Shown piece by piece: positions 27,650 through 35,521 of a stretch of DNA of 64,000 nt. Under the pieces are notes generated by a model. The model saw only the letters and a list, made by a program, of their open reading frames with translations, had not been told where the DNA came from and made no database searches. Location: NCBI GenBank assembly GCA_002389905.1, contig DGRE01000060.1:106166-170165 (forward strand), read 5' to 3'. The position numbers and the translations under genes were made by a program. This stretch comes from Hungatella sp. UBA4396. Its GTDB lineage: Bacteria > Bacillota > Clostridia > Lachnospirales > Lachnospiraceae. Each line of letters begins with the position of its first letter. Within the stretch, counting starts at the first letter, position 1.

Positions 27650-28390
27650 TTACAACTGGTCCAGGGCCTTCTGCACTTTTTTCATCATACGAACTGAGAC
27701 CGTGTAGGTTTCTTTGTTATTCATGGTAATGACTGCATCTTCCCTGGAAAAAGAAGCCACGTGTTTGAGGTTTATGATGGCGGACCGGCTGCACTGGCAG
27801 AAGGAAGGGCTTAAGGCTGCCTTTAATTCCTTTAAGGAGCCTGGTATCTGCCGGATTCCGGTTTTGGTATGAATGGTAATTTTGTGGTAATCATCTCCGC
27901 TGGTGACAGCAACAATATCATTCTGGTCCAGAACCAGAGAGGTTTTATCAATCTTTATGGATAGCAGCCTGTCAGAGGACTCCAGCTGGATTTTGTTATT
28001 TCTTTCTGCATTTTGTATACAAGCACAAATCTGTTCAGCCAGCTTCTTGAAGTCATCCTTTGCAATGAAATCCATGGCTTCTACTTTGTAGCGGAATGTA
28101 AGAACAGCCATTTCGCTGTGAGTGGTTACAAAGACAATGTATCCACGGGGATCGTACTTGCGTATTTCCTGAGCAAGCTCAATTCCGTTTTTCTCTGCCT
28201 TCAAATCAATGTCGAGAAAATAAAGCCCTGTAATATTGGAATGTTTTCTCATGTAAAGCAGTTCTTCCGGGCTTGAAGTGGAGCAGTAGAGCTGGGATTC
28301 TGTCAAGTTCATCAATAAATACTTTTTTATAATATTTTCCCAGTTCCCTAATTGTTTCTTGTCATCTTCACAAAGGTATATTTGGATCAT
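27650..28390 (-). CDS. LytTR-type response regulator, AgrA-like
   Basis: 246-aa transcription factor. Receiver domain at residues 1-125 with acidic pocket CEDD (8-10), phospho-acceptor Asp60 in YFLDIDL and the conserved Lys in FIAKDD. A LytTR DNA-binding domain follows from about residue 140 (DIVAVTSGDDYHKI ... CQCSRSAIINLKHV). LytTR regulators such as AgrA, ComE and BlpR typically control peptide quorum-sensing operons. It is co-transcribed with the GHKL kinase 3 bp upstream and divergent from agrB/agrD, so AIP-induced activation of agrBD is the likely role. Confidence 0.88.
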   Translation of the reverse strand: MIQIYLCEDDKKQLGNWENIIKKYLLMNLTESQLYCSTSSPEELLYMRKHSNITGLYFLDIDLKAEKNGIELAQEIRKYDPRGYIVFVTTHSEMAVLTFRYKVEAMDFIAKDDFKKLAEQICACIQNAERNNKIQLESSDRLLSIKIDKTSLVLDQNDIVAVTSGDDYHKITIHTKTGIRQIPGSLKELKAALSPSFCQCSRSAIINLKHVASFSREDAVITMNNKETYTVSVRMMKKVQKALDQL

Positions 28391-28393
28391 TTT

Positions 28394-29713
28394 TTACTCC
28401 CGGGCAATCGTCTGCTTTAAGATCAGTTCCTGTGTGAAATAAGGCTCTTCATAGTTCGTGTTCCAAAGGACGTTTCTATAATTTTTTAACACCATATCTA
28501 CATTAAAAAGTCCAATTCCCCTGTCTTCGCCTTTTGTTGAAAATTCATGGCTGCGGAGATTGGCTATGGAATAGGGCAGGGGAAGGGCGGTGTTTTGAAT
28601 GATGAGATAGAGGTCGCCATCCTTATAAAGCATGCAAAAACGCACTTCTTTTTTCTCTGTTTCCATAGCAGCCTCCATGGCATTATCTAAAAATATACCG
28701 GCAACCCGGCACAAATCCAGACAGTCCATAGGTAATTGATCAATAGTCTCCTGCAGTTCTATTTCCAATCTGATTCCTGTTTCTATCATATAGACGAATT
28801 TGGAAGAAAGGAGACTTTTCAGGGCAGTATCTTTTATGCAGGAAAGGAGGCCCAGCTTAGTATCTGACACTGTAAATGAGTGACTGATGGGAAGGATACT
28901 TTTTTCGTAATATTCCTTTAGTCCTTCCATATGGTTTTCGTTCATAAATTCTGACATGGTGCTGAGTATGTTTATGTAGTCATGCTTGAATTTACGCATA
29001 GCGACATAAGAGCTTTCCACACGTTCTGTGTAAACACGAAGATTTTCAAACTGTACCATGCGGTGTTTGTATGTCTGTTCTTTTATGGCGACTTTGTAAA
29101 CGGAGTACATGAGAAATACTGTGATTATGAACAGCAGCATGAAAATGATTCCGTTTAGTGCAATGACACCGTAGTTGTAGCCGAGGCGTTCTCCGTAGGA
29201 GAAGTTGAATATATAAAGTAATACCATAAGAAAAAGGTCGATAAAAATGGTTTTTAGCAGATAAGGGTCGCTAAAATACTTTGTGATATTCAGCTTTTTA
29301 TGTAAGTGGTTTCCGATCAATTTTGTTGTGATTCCGCAAAATATGCAGTAGACACAAGAAAAAGTAATAAGTAAAATGTGGTTTTTTACCAGTGCCTCCA
29401 TGTCCATTTTAAGGATAAAGCCTGTTGCCCACATGAATATATAATTAAAGGTAATTGTATAAAAATAGCCAAATAGATAACAGGACAAATTTAGAAAACG
29501 ATTTTCAGCAAATAAGTACATTAAAAGCATAAGTCCTGAAAAGGTGATGAATGTACTGGCTTGTCCATAAATTTTATTAAGAAGGAAGATGGAGCCAAAA
29601 GCATATAAAAATATAATCAATCGTTTAAGGATTGCTAATTTATTAGGTAGCAAATGTACGCAGAAAAAATAATTACATAATGCCCCTGTAAATGTATAAA
29701 TAAAATAAGTCAT
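28394..29713 (-). CDS. GHKL-type sensor histidine kinase, AgrC-like
   Basis: 439-aa membrane sensor. Six to seven hydrophobic spans fill residues 1-205; a short coiled linker leads to the phospho-acceptor motif FKHDYINIL with His244 (HPK10 type). The ATPase domain has the N box GIFLDNAMEAAME and the G box GIGLFNVDMVLKNY. This is the AgrC/ComD layout in which the membrane bundle detects a cyclic peptide. Start supported by AAGGAGAG 7 nt upstream of the ATG at 29713. The DNA is visibly more AT-rich than the flanking core genes. Confidence 0.88.
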   Translation of the reverse strand: MTYFIYTFTGALCNYFFCVHLLPNKLAILKRLIIFLYAFGSIFLLNKIYGQASTFITFSGLMLLMYLFAENRFLNLSCYLFGYFYTITFNYIFMWATGFILKMDMEALVKNHILLITFSCVYCIFCGITTKLIGNHLHKKLNITKYFSDPYLLKTIFIDLFLMVLLYIFNFSYGERLGYNYGVIALNGIIFMLLFIITVFLMYSVYKVAIKEQTYKHRMVQFENLRVYTERVESSYVAMRKFKHDYINILSTMSEFMNENHMEGLKEYYEKSILPISHSFTVSDTKLGLLSCIKDTALKSLLSSKFVYMIETGIRLEIELQETIDQLPMDCLDLCRVAGIFLDNAMEAAMETEKKEVRFCMLYKDGDLYLIIQNTALPLPYSIANLRSHEFSTKGEDRGIGLFNVDMVLKNYRNVLWNTNYEEPYFTQELILKQTIARE

Positions 29714-29746
29714 GGGATCTCTCCTTAACGGTAGATGTATGGATAT

Positions 29747-29775
29747 ATTTTACATTGTTATAAATAGAAAGTAAA
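29747..29775 (-). promoter_or_regulatory. Promoter of the agrC/agrA-like operon
   Basis: Minus strand: TTTACT (29775-29770), 17 nt, TAAAAT (29752-29747). Leader of about 30 nt to the kinase ATG. Confidence 0.5.
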
Positions 29776-29803
29776 GAGAATTGTATTAAAAACAAAATCA
29801 TTT

Positions 29804-29828
29804 TACGTTTAGGAAGAAAAACGATACG
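29804..29828. promoter_or_regulatory. Candidate LytTR operator in the agr divergent region
   Basis: TACGTTT and AAAACGATA form an inverted arrangement (CGTTT 29806-29810, AAACG 29819-29823) upstream of the agrB promoter. Known LytTR sites are 9-bp direct repeats, so this is only a candidate. Confidence 0.3.
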
Positions 29829-29845
29829 GAAATTGCAAAAATATT

Positions 29846-29874
29846 TTGTTGGATTAAAAATGTGATAATATACT
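29846..29874 (+). promoter_or_regulatory. Promoter of agrBD
   Basis: TTGTTG at 29846-29851, 17 nt, TATACT at 29869-29874; an alternative extended -10 (TGTGATAAT) starts at 29861. The leader before the AGGTGG ribosome site is very short, so the upstream -10 may be the one used. Confidence 0.5.
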
Positions 29875-29893
29875 AGCAAAAGGTGGTGATAAA

Positions 29894-30463
29894 ATGAGCA
29901 TTTCTCAAATTGCTGTCGGTTTTTGCGATTGGTTAAATAAGATAAGTCCCAAAAGTCCAGAAGAGAATGAAGCAATTCAGTATGGCATGGAGTTACTCCT
30001 GGATAACGTTATAAAAATTATTGTTATTTTATTTATCGGAATTGTCTTAGGAAAAGGATTTGAGACAGTTGTGGTTTTGTTTGCATTTTGCGGATTGAGA
30101 TTGCAGGCTGGCGGTATTCATGCAAAAACAGGATGGGGATGTGGAATCAGCATATTTCTGATTTGGGCAATATCAATTTTGGGAGATGTATTTTTTGATA
30201 TAAAGGCATGGCTTTTGCCATATATCTATATTGTATCCATACTTATTATTGCTTACTGCGTCCCAAGGACAATGAACATTGAATATTTTAGTTCACAGGA
30301 TAAATTTAGGAAAAAGGTGTATTCTACCATTTTTTTGACTTTACTTATGACGGTTGCTTTTTTAAATCCGGCTCTTAGAGGACTGATTATCTACCCAGTT
30401 ATTTTGGAAGTTCTAACATTGCTTCCTAAAAATAAAATAAATGTCAAAGGAGAAAACACATGA
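29894..30463 (+). CDS. agrB: AgrB-like peptide-processing membrane protease
   Basis: 189-aa integral membrane cysteine endopeptidase that cleaves AgrD at the C-terminal side of the peptide core and catalyses ring closure. The catalytic pair is His76 and Cys83 in QAGGIHAKTGWGCG, spaced as in staphylococcal AgrB (His77/Cys84). About five hydrophobic spans follow. The stop overlaps the start of agrD (ATGA), giving tight coupling. The gene is AT-rich and divergent from the sensor pair. Identification as accessory gene regulator B is secure from the His-Cys motif and context. Confidence 0.93.
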   Translation: MSISQIAVGFCDWLNKISPKSPEENEAIQYGMELLLDNVIKIIVILFIGIVLGKGFETVVVLFAFCGLRLQAGGIHAKTGWGCGISIFLIWAISILGDVFFDIKAWLLPYIYIVSILIIAYCVPRTMNIEYFSSQDKFRKKVYSTIFLTLLMTVAFLNPALRGLIIYPVILEVLTLLPKNKINVKGENT

Positions 30464-30606
30464 TGAAAAAGATGGCAGCAGAAAAGCTACAAAAAGTGTT
30501 AGCGAAAGTATCCATTAATTCAATAGGGAGAAGCATCCCTGCTACAATTTATGAGAGAAAAATTCCAGAAGCAGTATTAAAAATGCGTAAAGAAAATTCC
30601 AAATAA
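30460..30606 (+). CDS. agrD: AgrD-like cyclic-peptide precursor without cysteine
   Basis: 48-aa peptide (ATG at 30460, or the adjacent ATG at 30463) with the three-part AgrD layout: basic amphipathic N-terminus (residues 1-17, KLQKVLAKV), a core around NSIGRSIPATIY (20-31), and a charged tail with the AgrB-recognition-like ERKIPEAVLKMRK. There is no cysteine, so the ring would have to be a lactone through a serine, most simply Ser25, giving a 6-7-residue ring rather than the canonical five if cleavage falls after Ile30 or Tyr31. Too short for ordinary gene calling; found by position after agrB. Confidence 0.82.
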   Translation: MMKKMAAEKLQKVLAKVSINSIGRSIPATIYERKIPEAVLKMRKENSK

Positions 30607-30959
30607 GGAATTTCACTGCTGCTGACGTATGACGTTAAATCAATGGTAAAATATATTCTGTTTACAAGGGATTATTTATAGAACATATGATTTATAAAAG
30701 GTTTTAGAGTGAAATCAAAGTTGTGCGAAAGCGGCAAGGAATCATTTAAACTCAGATGCTGACATAGATAATAAGGGGATTTTGGATACATAATAAAATT
30801 ATAAGAATATCATCCTGCTATCTCAGGTAATCCAGGTTTAAATTGGTTCAGGGGAGGAAAAATTGAGGATTAAATATAATTTTTTGCTGAAACTGATTCG
30901 GAATCAGAAAAGCGAAAGAATTCAAATTGCACCATGAGCAACTTTGAAAAAACAAATAT

Positions 30960-31018
30960 TGTATGAAAAGCTCTTTGAAATGCTGAGTTAACCTTTATTT
31001 TAAAGAGCCATTCATGCA
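30960..31018. repeat. Long imperfect inverted repeat
   Basis: Arms TGTATGAAAAGCTCTTTGAAA (30960-30980, 21 nt) and its counterpart ending TTTCATGC-like at 31018 pair over 22 positions with four mismatches: TG-ATGAA, GCTCTTT and AAAT all pair. Loop about 15 nt. Not followed by a T tract on the plus strand. Confidence 0.55.
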
Positions 31019-31098
31019 AAAGGGGAAACGGGAATAGAAAAAAAGCTTAAACAAGTGATTTCTATGAAATGATATAGATTCAGCTAATACGGGAGAAT

Positions 31099-31281
31099 AT
31101 GTGGATGGAATTAAAGATAGTTGGAAAAATTGTAAAACTGGAAAAGAAGATGAACACTGCTCTTACCCGAAGACGAATTCTGGCAAGGCGCAGAGGGAGG
31201 AAGCTTATTCCGGATGAATATTTCATTGAGGTTATATCAACCACTATACCGGAAAGAAAAGAAGGACAGATGTTTTTCTAG
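31099..31281 (+). CDS. Possible small basic protein
   Basis: 60-codon frame with GGGAG 4 nt before the ATG and a terminator 27 bp after the stop. The product is strongly basic in the middle (TRRRILARRRGRK) and is unlike anything I recognise. The neighbourhood looks decayed, so it could equally be a remnant of a larger gene or non-coding. Confidence 0.3.
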   Translation: MWMELKIVGKIVKLEKKMNTALTRRRILARRRGRKLIPDEYFIEVISTTIPERKEGQMFF

Positions 31282-31307
31282 AAAATATTTGCGAAACAGG
31301 CGCGGAG

Positions 31308-31335
31308 AAATCACCGGGAATTAGGTGATTTTTCT
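31308..31335 (+). terminator. Terminator in the agr-downstream region
   Basis: AAATCACC / GGTGATTT stem with an 8-nt loop followed by T-rich sequence. Implies that something upstream is transcribed in this direction. Confidence 0.7.
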
Positions 31336-31496
31336 TCGTTTTATACTGTTAATGCATGCCAATCGCATTTCTGGCTATATGGGAAAATGGGATAGTACAG
31401 GCTTTGAGGACAAGCTGCAAGCTGCTGATTGGCGGCGCCAAGGCTGCAAGCGAAATAATACAGATTGAGTGGAAGATTTGATGATTTATCCTTGTA

Positions 31497-31525
31497 TTGA
31501 CAAATAAACTCGAGAAGGATATAAT
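31497..31525 (+). promoter_or_regulatory. Perfect consensus sigma-A promoter of the PsiE-like gene
   Basis: TTGACA at 31497-31502, exactly 17 nt, TATAAT at 31520-31525. No mismatch to consensus. Confidence 0.88.
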
Positions 31526-31565
31526 TTCATCAAATAAATGGTTAATAACTGGAGAGGAGGAGATT

Positions 31566-31982
31566 ATGAGAAATGTATTTCGCAACAAAGTCGCGGCGAT
31601 ATCCAGCTATTTGGAAATCATCTTGTCCGTTGTTATCCTGGTTGGAATAACTATTATGTCTGTCCAGCTCATATTAGATATTGTGATGATCGTTCGTGGT
31701 ATTTCAAACGCTTCTATGGCTATTCCTTTTGAAAAATTCATGGGAGATGCTTTGAAGTTGATTATCGGGATCGAGTTTGTAAAAATGTTGATCAACCACA
31801 CACCGGAAAGTGTGATTGAGGTACTGCTCTTTGCAATGGCACGTAAACTGATCGTTGGTTCATCCAGCAGCCTGGATGTGGTGATCGGTATAGGATCCAT
31901 TGCTGTTTTATTTGTGGTGCGCCGTTTTCTTTTTGATAAGCAAGAGAAATCCCTGCTCTGTCAGGAGCGGGAAGGTACATAG
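31566..31982 (+). CDS. PsiE-like small membrane protein
   Basis: 138-aa protein with four hydrophobic segments. The block IEFVKMLINHTPESVIEVLLFAMARKLIV followed by DVVIGIGSIAVLFVVRRFL resembles the phosphate-starvation-inducible PsiE family (only short parts quoted: HTPESVIEVLLFA). The frame stays open back to 31497, but that start lies in the promoter; GGAGAGGAGG at 31551-31560 fixes the ATG at 31566. Function of the family is unknown; regulation by phosphate has not been shown in Firmicutes and no Pho box is evident. Confidence 0.72.
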   Translation: MRNVFRNKVAAISSYLEIILSVVILVGITIMSVQLILDIVMIVRGISNASMAIPFEKFMGDALKLIIGIEFVKMLINHTPESVIEVLLFAMARKLIVGSSSSLDVVIGIGSIAVLFVVRRFLFDKQEKSLLCQEREGT

Positions 31983-31990
31983 GAATTACA

Positions 31991-32036
31991 AAAAAGATAG
32001 GGTGTGAGACAAAAGAGTCTCAAACTCTATCTTTTC
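31991..32036. terminator. Bidirectional terminator between the PsiE-like gene and rqcH
   Basis: AAAAGATAG-GTGTGAGAC pairs with GTCTCA-ACTCTATCTTTT; T/A runs on both sides serve both convergent genes. No other terminator is seen after rqcH. Confidence 0.8.
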
Positions 32037-32106
32037 TTATGCTTGATTTATAGGATTTGCCGAAGATGTTCCGTGTTTTCAGGGTTAAGGGGATGCATGC
32101 TTTTTA

Positions 32107-33846
32107 CTAACATTCTTCTAAAAGTATTTTAGGCTCTGCCACCATGGAATAATTGGTGTGGTAAATTACAAAGCCGGGAGCCGATCCAGCCACTTTTTTA
32201 ATGTGTTTTTTCTGAATGTAATCAATTTCCACTTTATCATTTCCCCGCCCTTTGGAGTAATAGGCGGCTAAGGCTCCGGCCTCTTCATATGCCCGGTCAG
32301 GCAGCTCTTTTCCCTCTGTTTTTAGAATTACATGGGAACCTGGAGTTCCCTTGGCATGGAACCACCAGTCGTTGCCGGTTGCCACTTTAAAGGTCAGTTC
32401 TTCATTCTGATAGTTATTTTTTCCCACATAGATATGGAAGCCATCAGAAGAAACATAGTGAAATGGCTTGCTTGTGATTTTAGGCTTCTTGTCCCCGGCA
32501 CGGCGATGCTTGATGTAGCCGTATTCCATCAATTCTTCTTTGATCTGCACCAGATCATCTTCTATTAAAGCAATATCCAGGGCAGTGCTGACAGATTCCA
32601 GATGATCGATTTCCCGTCTGGTCTCTGCAATTTGATCTGTCACAGCCTCAAAGGTCCGTTTCAGCTTGTTGTATTTGTCAAAATACTTCTGGGCATTTTC
32701 TTTGGCTGATAGCTGGTCATCCAGAGGGATGGTAATATCCTCATTGGTATAATAGTTGAGACAGGTGAGTTTCTTTTCCCCGCCTTCCAGCTCATACCCA
32801 TAAGTGTTTAAAAGCTCTCCGTAAATCTTGTATTTATCCTTTTTTTCCGTATCCTTTAACTGCTTTTCCTGCAAATCATATTTTTTGTAATTCCGTTCCA
32901 GGGCTGTCTGGACGATTCTTCTTAAATCTGCGGATTTTTGCCGGATGCGGGTTATGGTGTTTTTCGATGCATAGTAATTTTCCAAAAGACTGCTGACCGA
33001 GTCAAAAGCTTCTGCTCTGTAGCCGTCCCCCTGATAACAGGTTAAGGGGAGGGAGGAAAATTCCACCGGCTCCTCCTGGCGGTATACGATGTTAGGGGAA
33101 AATTGCCCCTGCCTTACATCCTCCATCATTAAGGAAAACATCCTATATAAATGAACCAGTTCCAGTTCTGTCATTTCATTGGCAGAATGATCCCCGTCAA
33201 TAGAAGCCAGATGGCAGAGTTCATGGCTCATAATAGGACTTATTCCAGTCAGCTTCATATACAGGGCCTTTTGGAGGGGAGAGGCCGTATGGCCGATCAC
33301 GTCAATAAATTCCTCCTGGGTAATGGTAAGAGGATCTTTTTTATCCATAGTCTGAGGGATAAAGTAGGTTCTTCCGGGAAGAACCTCACGGACAGAGCTG
33401 ACCTGGGCGGAAATATGCTTGATACTGTCCAGTATCATGTCTTCCTCATTACAGAAGATGATATTGCTGTGCTTGCCCATAATTTCCACGATTAATTTTT
33501 TTGTCCGCCTGTCACCCAGCTCGTCTAAGTGTTCCACTTCCATACAGAGAATTCTCTCCAGGCCGGGCTGGCTCACCCGCATGATGCGCCCGTTTCCGAT
33601 GTGTTTTCTCAAAAGCATACAGAAATTGGGGGCGGTCATGGGGCTTGGTTTGTTGGCTTCCGTGAAATAAATCAGCGGGAGACTGGCGCTGGCTGAAATT
33701 AAGAGTCTCCAGGTGTTTTTTTGATTTTTAATTGTAAACAGCAGTTCATCCTTTTCCGGCTGGGCGATTTTGGCGATTTTTCCACCTTCAAGCCGGTCTT
33801 TCATTTCTGCCGTCAGATTTGCCATAACGATTCCGTCTAATGCCAT
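32107..33846 (-). CDS. rqcH: RqcH / NFACT family ribosome quality-control protein
   Basis: 579-aa homologue of Rqc2/NEMF, long annotated as fibronectin-binding protein FbpA. RqcH binds obstructed 50S subunits and recruits tRNA-Ala to add C-terminal alanine tails. The NFACT-N domain starts at MALDGIVMANLTAEM, a coiled-coil middle spans about residues 285-430, and NFACT-R contains the conserved NDWWFHAKGTPGSHVIL near residue 490. The start has GGAGG upstream and an own promoter. It is monocistronic. Confidence 0.92.
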   Translation of the reverse strand: MALDGIVMANLTAEMKDRLEGGKIAKIAQPEKDELLFTIKNQKNTWRLLISASASLPLIYFTEANKPSPMTAPNFCMLLRKHIGNGRIMRVSQPGLERILCMEVEHLDELGDRRTKKLIVEIMGKHSNIIFCNEEDMILDSIKHISAQVSSVREVLPGRTYFIPQTMDKKDPLTITQEEFIDVIGHTASPLQKALYMKLTGISPIMSHELCHLASIDGDHSANEMTELELVHLYRMFSLMMEDVRQGQFSPNIVYRQEEPVEFSSLPLTCYQGDGYRAEAFDSVSSLLENYYASKNTITRIRQKSADLRRIVQTALERNYKKYDLQEKQLKDTEKKDKYKIYGELLNTYGYELEGGEKKLTCLNYYTNEDITIPLDDQLSAKENAQKYFDKYNKLKRTFEAVTDQIAETRREIDHLESVSTALDIALIEDDLVQIKEELMEYGYIKHRRAGDKKPKITSKPFHYVSSDGFHIYVGKNNYQNEELTFKVATGNDWWFHAKGTPGSHVILKTEGKELPDRAYEEAGALAAYYSKGRGNDKVEIDYIQKKHIKKVAGSAPGFVIYHTNYSMVAEPKILLEEC

Positions 33847-33876
33847 TGTCTGTTTCCTCCGGTAAATAGTAGGGAT

Positions 33877-33905
33877 AGTATACCATAGAATCTGTGTTCT
33901 GTAAA
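33877..33905 (-). promoter_or_regulatory. Promoter of rqcH
   Basis: Minus strand TTTACA (33905-33900), 17 nt, extended TGG-TATACT (33882-33877). Confidence 0.72.
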
Positions 33906-33917
33906 ATTTAAAACTAT

Positions 33918-33946
33918 TTGACTTGTTTTTTATTATGACTTATAAT
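33918..33946 (+). promoter_or_regulatory. Promoter of the yicC-gmk-rpoZ-rimO operon
   Basis: TTGACT at 33918-33923, 17 nt, TATAAT at 33941-33946; about 12 bp from the divergent rqcH promoter. Confidence 0.82.
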
Positions 33947-33980
33947 GAAATGTATCTATGGCGAAAGAGAGGCATATGCA

Positions 33981-34859
33981 ATGATTAAGAGCATGACAGG
34001 TTTCGGAAGAGGTGAAACCGTCACGGATGAATATAAAATTTCCGTCGAAATGAAGGCTGTAAATCACAGATATTTGGATTTAAGCATAAAGATGCCGAAA
34101 AAGTTTAATTTTTTTGAAGCAGGGATCAGGAATTTATTAAAGAATTATATCCAGCGCGGCAAGGTTGATGTGTACATCAGCTATGAGGATTATACAGAAA
34201 ATAAACTGTGTTTAAAGTACAACAGTGCGCTGGCTGCTGAATACATGGATTATTTCGCAAAGATGGAGGAACAATTCGGCATTCAGAACGATATCAAGGT
34301 ATCTGCCTTATCCAGATGCCCGGAGGTTCTGACCATGGAGGAAGCGGCCGAGGATGAGCAGCAGATGTGGAAGCTGCTTTCAGAAAATATTGAAGAAGCT
34401 GCAAAGCGGTTTGTGGACAGCAGAGTGATGGAAGGTGAGAATTTAAAGACTGACCTTCTTGGAAAGCTTACGTTTATGACCGGGCTTGTGGAATTTATTG
34501 AAGAACGTTCTCCGAGGATTCTTTCCGAATACCGGGCAAAGCTGGAGAACAAAGTGGCGGAATTATTGGCGGGAACTGCCATTGATGAAAACAGGATCGC
34601 CACAGAAGTCACTATTTTTGCCGATAAAATCTGCGTGGATGAAGAGACTGTAAGGCTGAGAAACCATATGGAAAACACCCGCACAGAACTGGAAACAGGA
34701 GGAAGTATTGGAAGAAAGCTGGATTTCATCGCTCAGGAGATGAACCGGGAGGCCAATACCATTCTTTCCAAGGCCAATGATCTGGAAATTTCCGATAAGG
34801 CCATTGCATTAAAAACAGAAATCGAAAAGGTCAGGGAACAGATCCAGAATATTGAGTAG
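33981..34859 (+). CDS. YicC/YloC family endoribonuclease-like protein
   Basis: 292-aa protein beginning with the family hallmark MIKSMTGFGRGE and carrying the C-terminal DUF1732 domain (LDFIAQEMNREANTILSKA). Members in E. coli and Bacillus act as endoribonucleases affecting mRNA and sRNA decay. An upstream in-frame ATG at 33945 lies on the promoter; GAGAGG fixes 33981. Linked with gmk and rpoZ as in Bacillus (yloC-gmk-rpoZ). Confidence 0.9.
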   Translation: MIKSMTGFGRGETVTDEYKISVEMKAVNHRYLDLSIKMPKKFNFFEAGIRNLLKNYIQRGKVDVYISYEDYTENKLCLKYNSALAAEYMDYFAKMEEQFGIQNDIKVSALSRCPEVLTMEEAAEDEQQMWKLLSENIEEAAKRFVDSRVMEGENLKTDLLGKLTFMTGLVEFIEERSPRILSEYRAKLENKVAELLAGTAIDENRIATEVTIFADKICVDEETVRLRNHMENTRTELETGGSIGRKLDFIAQEMNREANTILSKANDLEISDKAIALKTEIEKVREQIQNIE

Positions 34860-34874
34860 GAGAATAACAAAGAC

Positions 34875-35501
34875 ATGAATGACCATGGCATGTTGATCGT
34901 TGTATCCGGCTTTTCAGGAGCCGGAAAGGGGACCTTGATGAAGGAACTCTTAAAGCGTTATGATAATTATGCACTTTCTATTTCCGCCACCACCAGAAAG
35001 CCCAGAGAGGGTGAGGCAGACGGCAGGGAATATTTCTTTGTAACAGAAGAACATTTTAAAGAAATGATAGAAACGGACGCATTGATCGAATATGCCCGTT
35101 ACGTCAACCATTATTACGGCACACCTAAGGAATATGTCTTTAACCAGATGAAGATGGGAAAAGATGTGATTCTGGAAATTGAAATCCAGGGAGCCCTTAA
35201 GGTGAAGGAACATTTCCCGGAGGCTATTTTAATCTTTGTCATGCCTCCCAATGCAGAGGAACTGAAACGCCGTCTCATTGGGCGGGGAACAGAAAGCATG
35301 GAAGTAATCAATGCCAGGCTTTCCAGAGCAGCAGAGGAAGCGGAGGGTATGGAAAAATACGATTATATCCTCATTAATAACCAGGTCTGTACCTGCGTGG
35401 AGGAGATGCACACCATGATCCAGGTCCAGCACAACCGGGCTTCCAATAATACTGAGTTTTTATCCCATATCCGGGAAGAATTGAAGAATATAAAGAGTTG
35501 A
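34875..35501 (+). CDS. gmk: Guanylate kinase
   Basis: 208-aa enzyme phosphorylating GMP/dGMP to the diphosphate. P-loop SGFSGAGKGTLMKELL near residue 10, GMP-binding TTRKPREGEADGREYFFV, and the lid region RLIGRGTES are all present. Length normal. Located 15 bp after the yicC-family gene and 20 bp before rpoZ. Confidence 0.96.
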   Translation: MNDHGMLIVVSGFSGAGKGTLMKELLKRYDNYALSISATTRKPREGEADGREYFFVTEEHFKEMIETDALIEYARYVNHYYGTPKEYVFNQMKMGKDVILEIEIQGALKVKEHFPEAILIFVMPPNAEELKRRLIGRGTESMEVINARLSRAAEEAEGMEKYDYILINNQVCTCVEEMHTMIQVQHNRASNNTEFLSHIREELKNIKS

Positions 35502-35521
35502 TTGAGAAAGGGGAATGAAAT

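Larger units (their letters stand above)
30607..31565. other. AT-rich gene-poor region downstream of agrD
   Basis: About 950 bp with no recognisable gene of normal size. It holds a 59-nt imperfect hairpin (30960-31018), a possible 60-codon ORF (31099-31281) with terminator, a 24-codon TTG frame with a GGGGAGG site (30863-30937), a 13-bp palindrome TTGGCGGCGCCAA (31429-31441) inside a repeat-rich AAGCTGC segment, and the promoter of the next gene. No transposase, recombinase or attachment-site remnant could be recognised. Confidence 0.6.

Noticed and set aside
30863..30937. 24-codon TTG frame preceded by GGGGAGG
   Set aside because: Good spacing, but too short and in apparently decayed sequence; kept only as a note in the region entry.
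31429..31441. 13-bp palindrome TTGGCGGCGCCAA as a recombination site
   Set aside because: Isolated, with no recombinase gene nearby; insufficient to call an attachment site.
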